Assembly: GCA_963826035.1 (NCBI GenBank)
Contig: CAWGVZ010000016.1
Coordinates: forward strand, 12,423 to 76,422
Direction: 5' to 3'
Length of the DNA stretch: 64,000 nucleotides
Origin: Actinophytocola sp963826035
GTDB taxonomy: Bacteria; Actinomycetota; Actinomycetes; Mycobacteriales; Pseudonocardiaceae
Under the pieces are notes generated by a model. That model was given only the letters and a program-made list of their open reading frames with translations, made no database searches and had not been told where the DNA came from. This document shows, piece by piece, positions 63,321 through 64,000 of the stretch; the stretch's first letter is position 1, and each line of letters begins with the position of its first letter. The position numbers and the translations under genes were made by a program.

Positions 63321-64000
63321 ATGCAAACCTGGGCGAAGCGCGGACTCCAGACCGCGCTAGTCACCGGTGGTTTGCTGATGCTGGGTACCGGCATCGCTTC
63401 TGCCGACGAGGACGTCAACCCGGACAAGCCGGCGTCGCCGCTTGACGGTTCGTTGACTGTTCCCGTCCACATCGACAACAACGCACTCGGAACGCCGTTG
63501 GGCCAGAAGGAACTTCCTGGGATCAACCAGGAGATCCAGGCCAACCCGGCCGACGTGCTCGGCTCCGTGCCGCTGGCCGACCGGGCAGTGCCCGTCGCGC
63601 CGACGGTGGCGCAGGCGCAGCAGACCGCCGCTCCGGTGGTCGGACAGGCACAGGCGGCCGCCGCTCCGGTAACCGACGCACTCGCGCCGGTCACGGACAA
63701 GGCTCCGATCGTCGACCGGGTCGCGCTGCCCGGCGGGTCCGACCCGCTGATGGGCAACCGCGTCAACGGCGACCTGGTCGTGCCGATCGACATCTCCGGC
63801 AACGCGATCGCGCTGCTCGGCAAGGCCGAGGTCGAGAACGACTCCAGCCAGTCCGCCAGCCACTCCAACTCCGTCGTCACCGACGGCAGCGGTGGTTTCC
63901 TGGGCGGCAACGTGATCGACCTGGACTGGGCGCTGCCCGTACAGATCACCAACAACGCCGGCGCGGTCCTCGGCAAGGCATCCGCGAGCGGCACCTCGTC
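63321..64000 (+). CDS. Secreted chaplin-like repeat protein (truncated by the window end)
   Basis: ATG at 63321 follows AAAGGAG. The signal peptide is LVTGGLLMLGTGIASA, cleaved before DEDVNP. The mature protein has repeated beta-rich motifs (VPVHIDNNALG, VPIDISGNAIALLG, LPVQITNNAGAVLG) separated by Ala/Pro/Gln-rich linkers. These resemble chaplin cores but lack the chaplin Cys pair. It may coat aerial hyphae; that is inference. The frame is still open at 64,000. The gap 63131 to 63320 has a small GCGGGAAATCTCCCGC hairpin and no gene. Confidence 0.75.
   Translation, partial: MQTWAKRGLQTALVTGGLLMLGTGIASADEDVNPDKPASPLDGSLTVPVHIDNNALGTPLGQKELPGINQEIQANPADVLGSVPLADRAVPVAPTVAQAQQTAAPVVGQAQAAAAPVTDALAPVTDKAPIVDRVALPGGSDPLMGNRVNGDLVVPIDISGNAIALLGKAEVENDSSQSASHSNSVVTDGSGGFLGGNVIDLDWALPVQITNNAGAVLGKASASGTS

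Overview
The window is chromosomal DNA of a high-GC, mycelial actinomycete. Gene content, chaplin-like secreted proteins and local gene order point to the Pseudonocardiaceae; that family assignment is an inference. It covers the replication-origin region (gyrA-gyrB-DUF721-recF-gnd-dnaN-oriC-dnaA-rpmH-rnpA-yidD-yidC-jag-rsmG-parA-parB), flanked on the left by an integrated conjugative element and on the right by a conserved cell-envelope and redox block.

Positions 1 to about 12,900 are the right-hand part of an actinomycete integrative and conjugative element (AICE, pSAM2 type); its left end lies outside the window. It carries small HTH regulators, an XRE-HTH/FGE-sulfatase fusion, two GntR repressor-like proteins, a class IV aminotransferase, a DUF2637-like membrane protein, an FtsK/TraSA translocase, a zinc-ribbon membrane protein, a DnaB-N-like protein, a DUF3631 ATPase, Xis and a tyrosine integrase. 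A frameshifted gene and a membrane-protein gene lie between the integrase and tRNA-Ile(GAU). The tRNA-Ala gene that normally follows tRNA-Ile here is absent, which fits insertion at the tRNA-Ile 3' end. Two repeat arrays in the element (four GTTCAGTG repeats near 3.25 kb and eight CTAG sites near 7.4 kb) are candidate operator and transfer sites.

Positions 12,904 to 30,779 form the origin core. oriC lies between dnaN and dnaA, with a consensus DnaA box and a TAG-TAG-TAA trio next to paired boxes. Two perfect parS palindromes flank rsmG, directly upstream of parAB.

Positions 30,835 to 46,031 match the gene order around M. tuberculosis Rv3907c to Rv3916c: a GNAT-like protein, cwlM, trxA, trxB, anti-sigma factor, sigM, a pseudokinase, murJ, DUF6049, mutT4 and pcnA. 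Here the MurJ flippase and its pseudokinase are separate genes, and the CwlM homologue keeps all the amidase zinc ligands.

Positions 46,006 to 64,000 hold an MFS transporter, an AlgH protein, an SdpI-family protein, leuS with a leader peptide/attenuator, a beta-lactamase regulatory locus (cytoplasmic BlaB-like hydrolase, LysR regulator, divergent Tat-exported class A beta-lactamase), kbl-tdh for threonine degradation, a DUF1707 protein, serS, a MacRS-like two-component pair, an AI-2E-family permease and two secreted proteins. The last is cut by the window edge.
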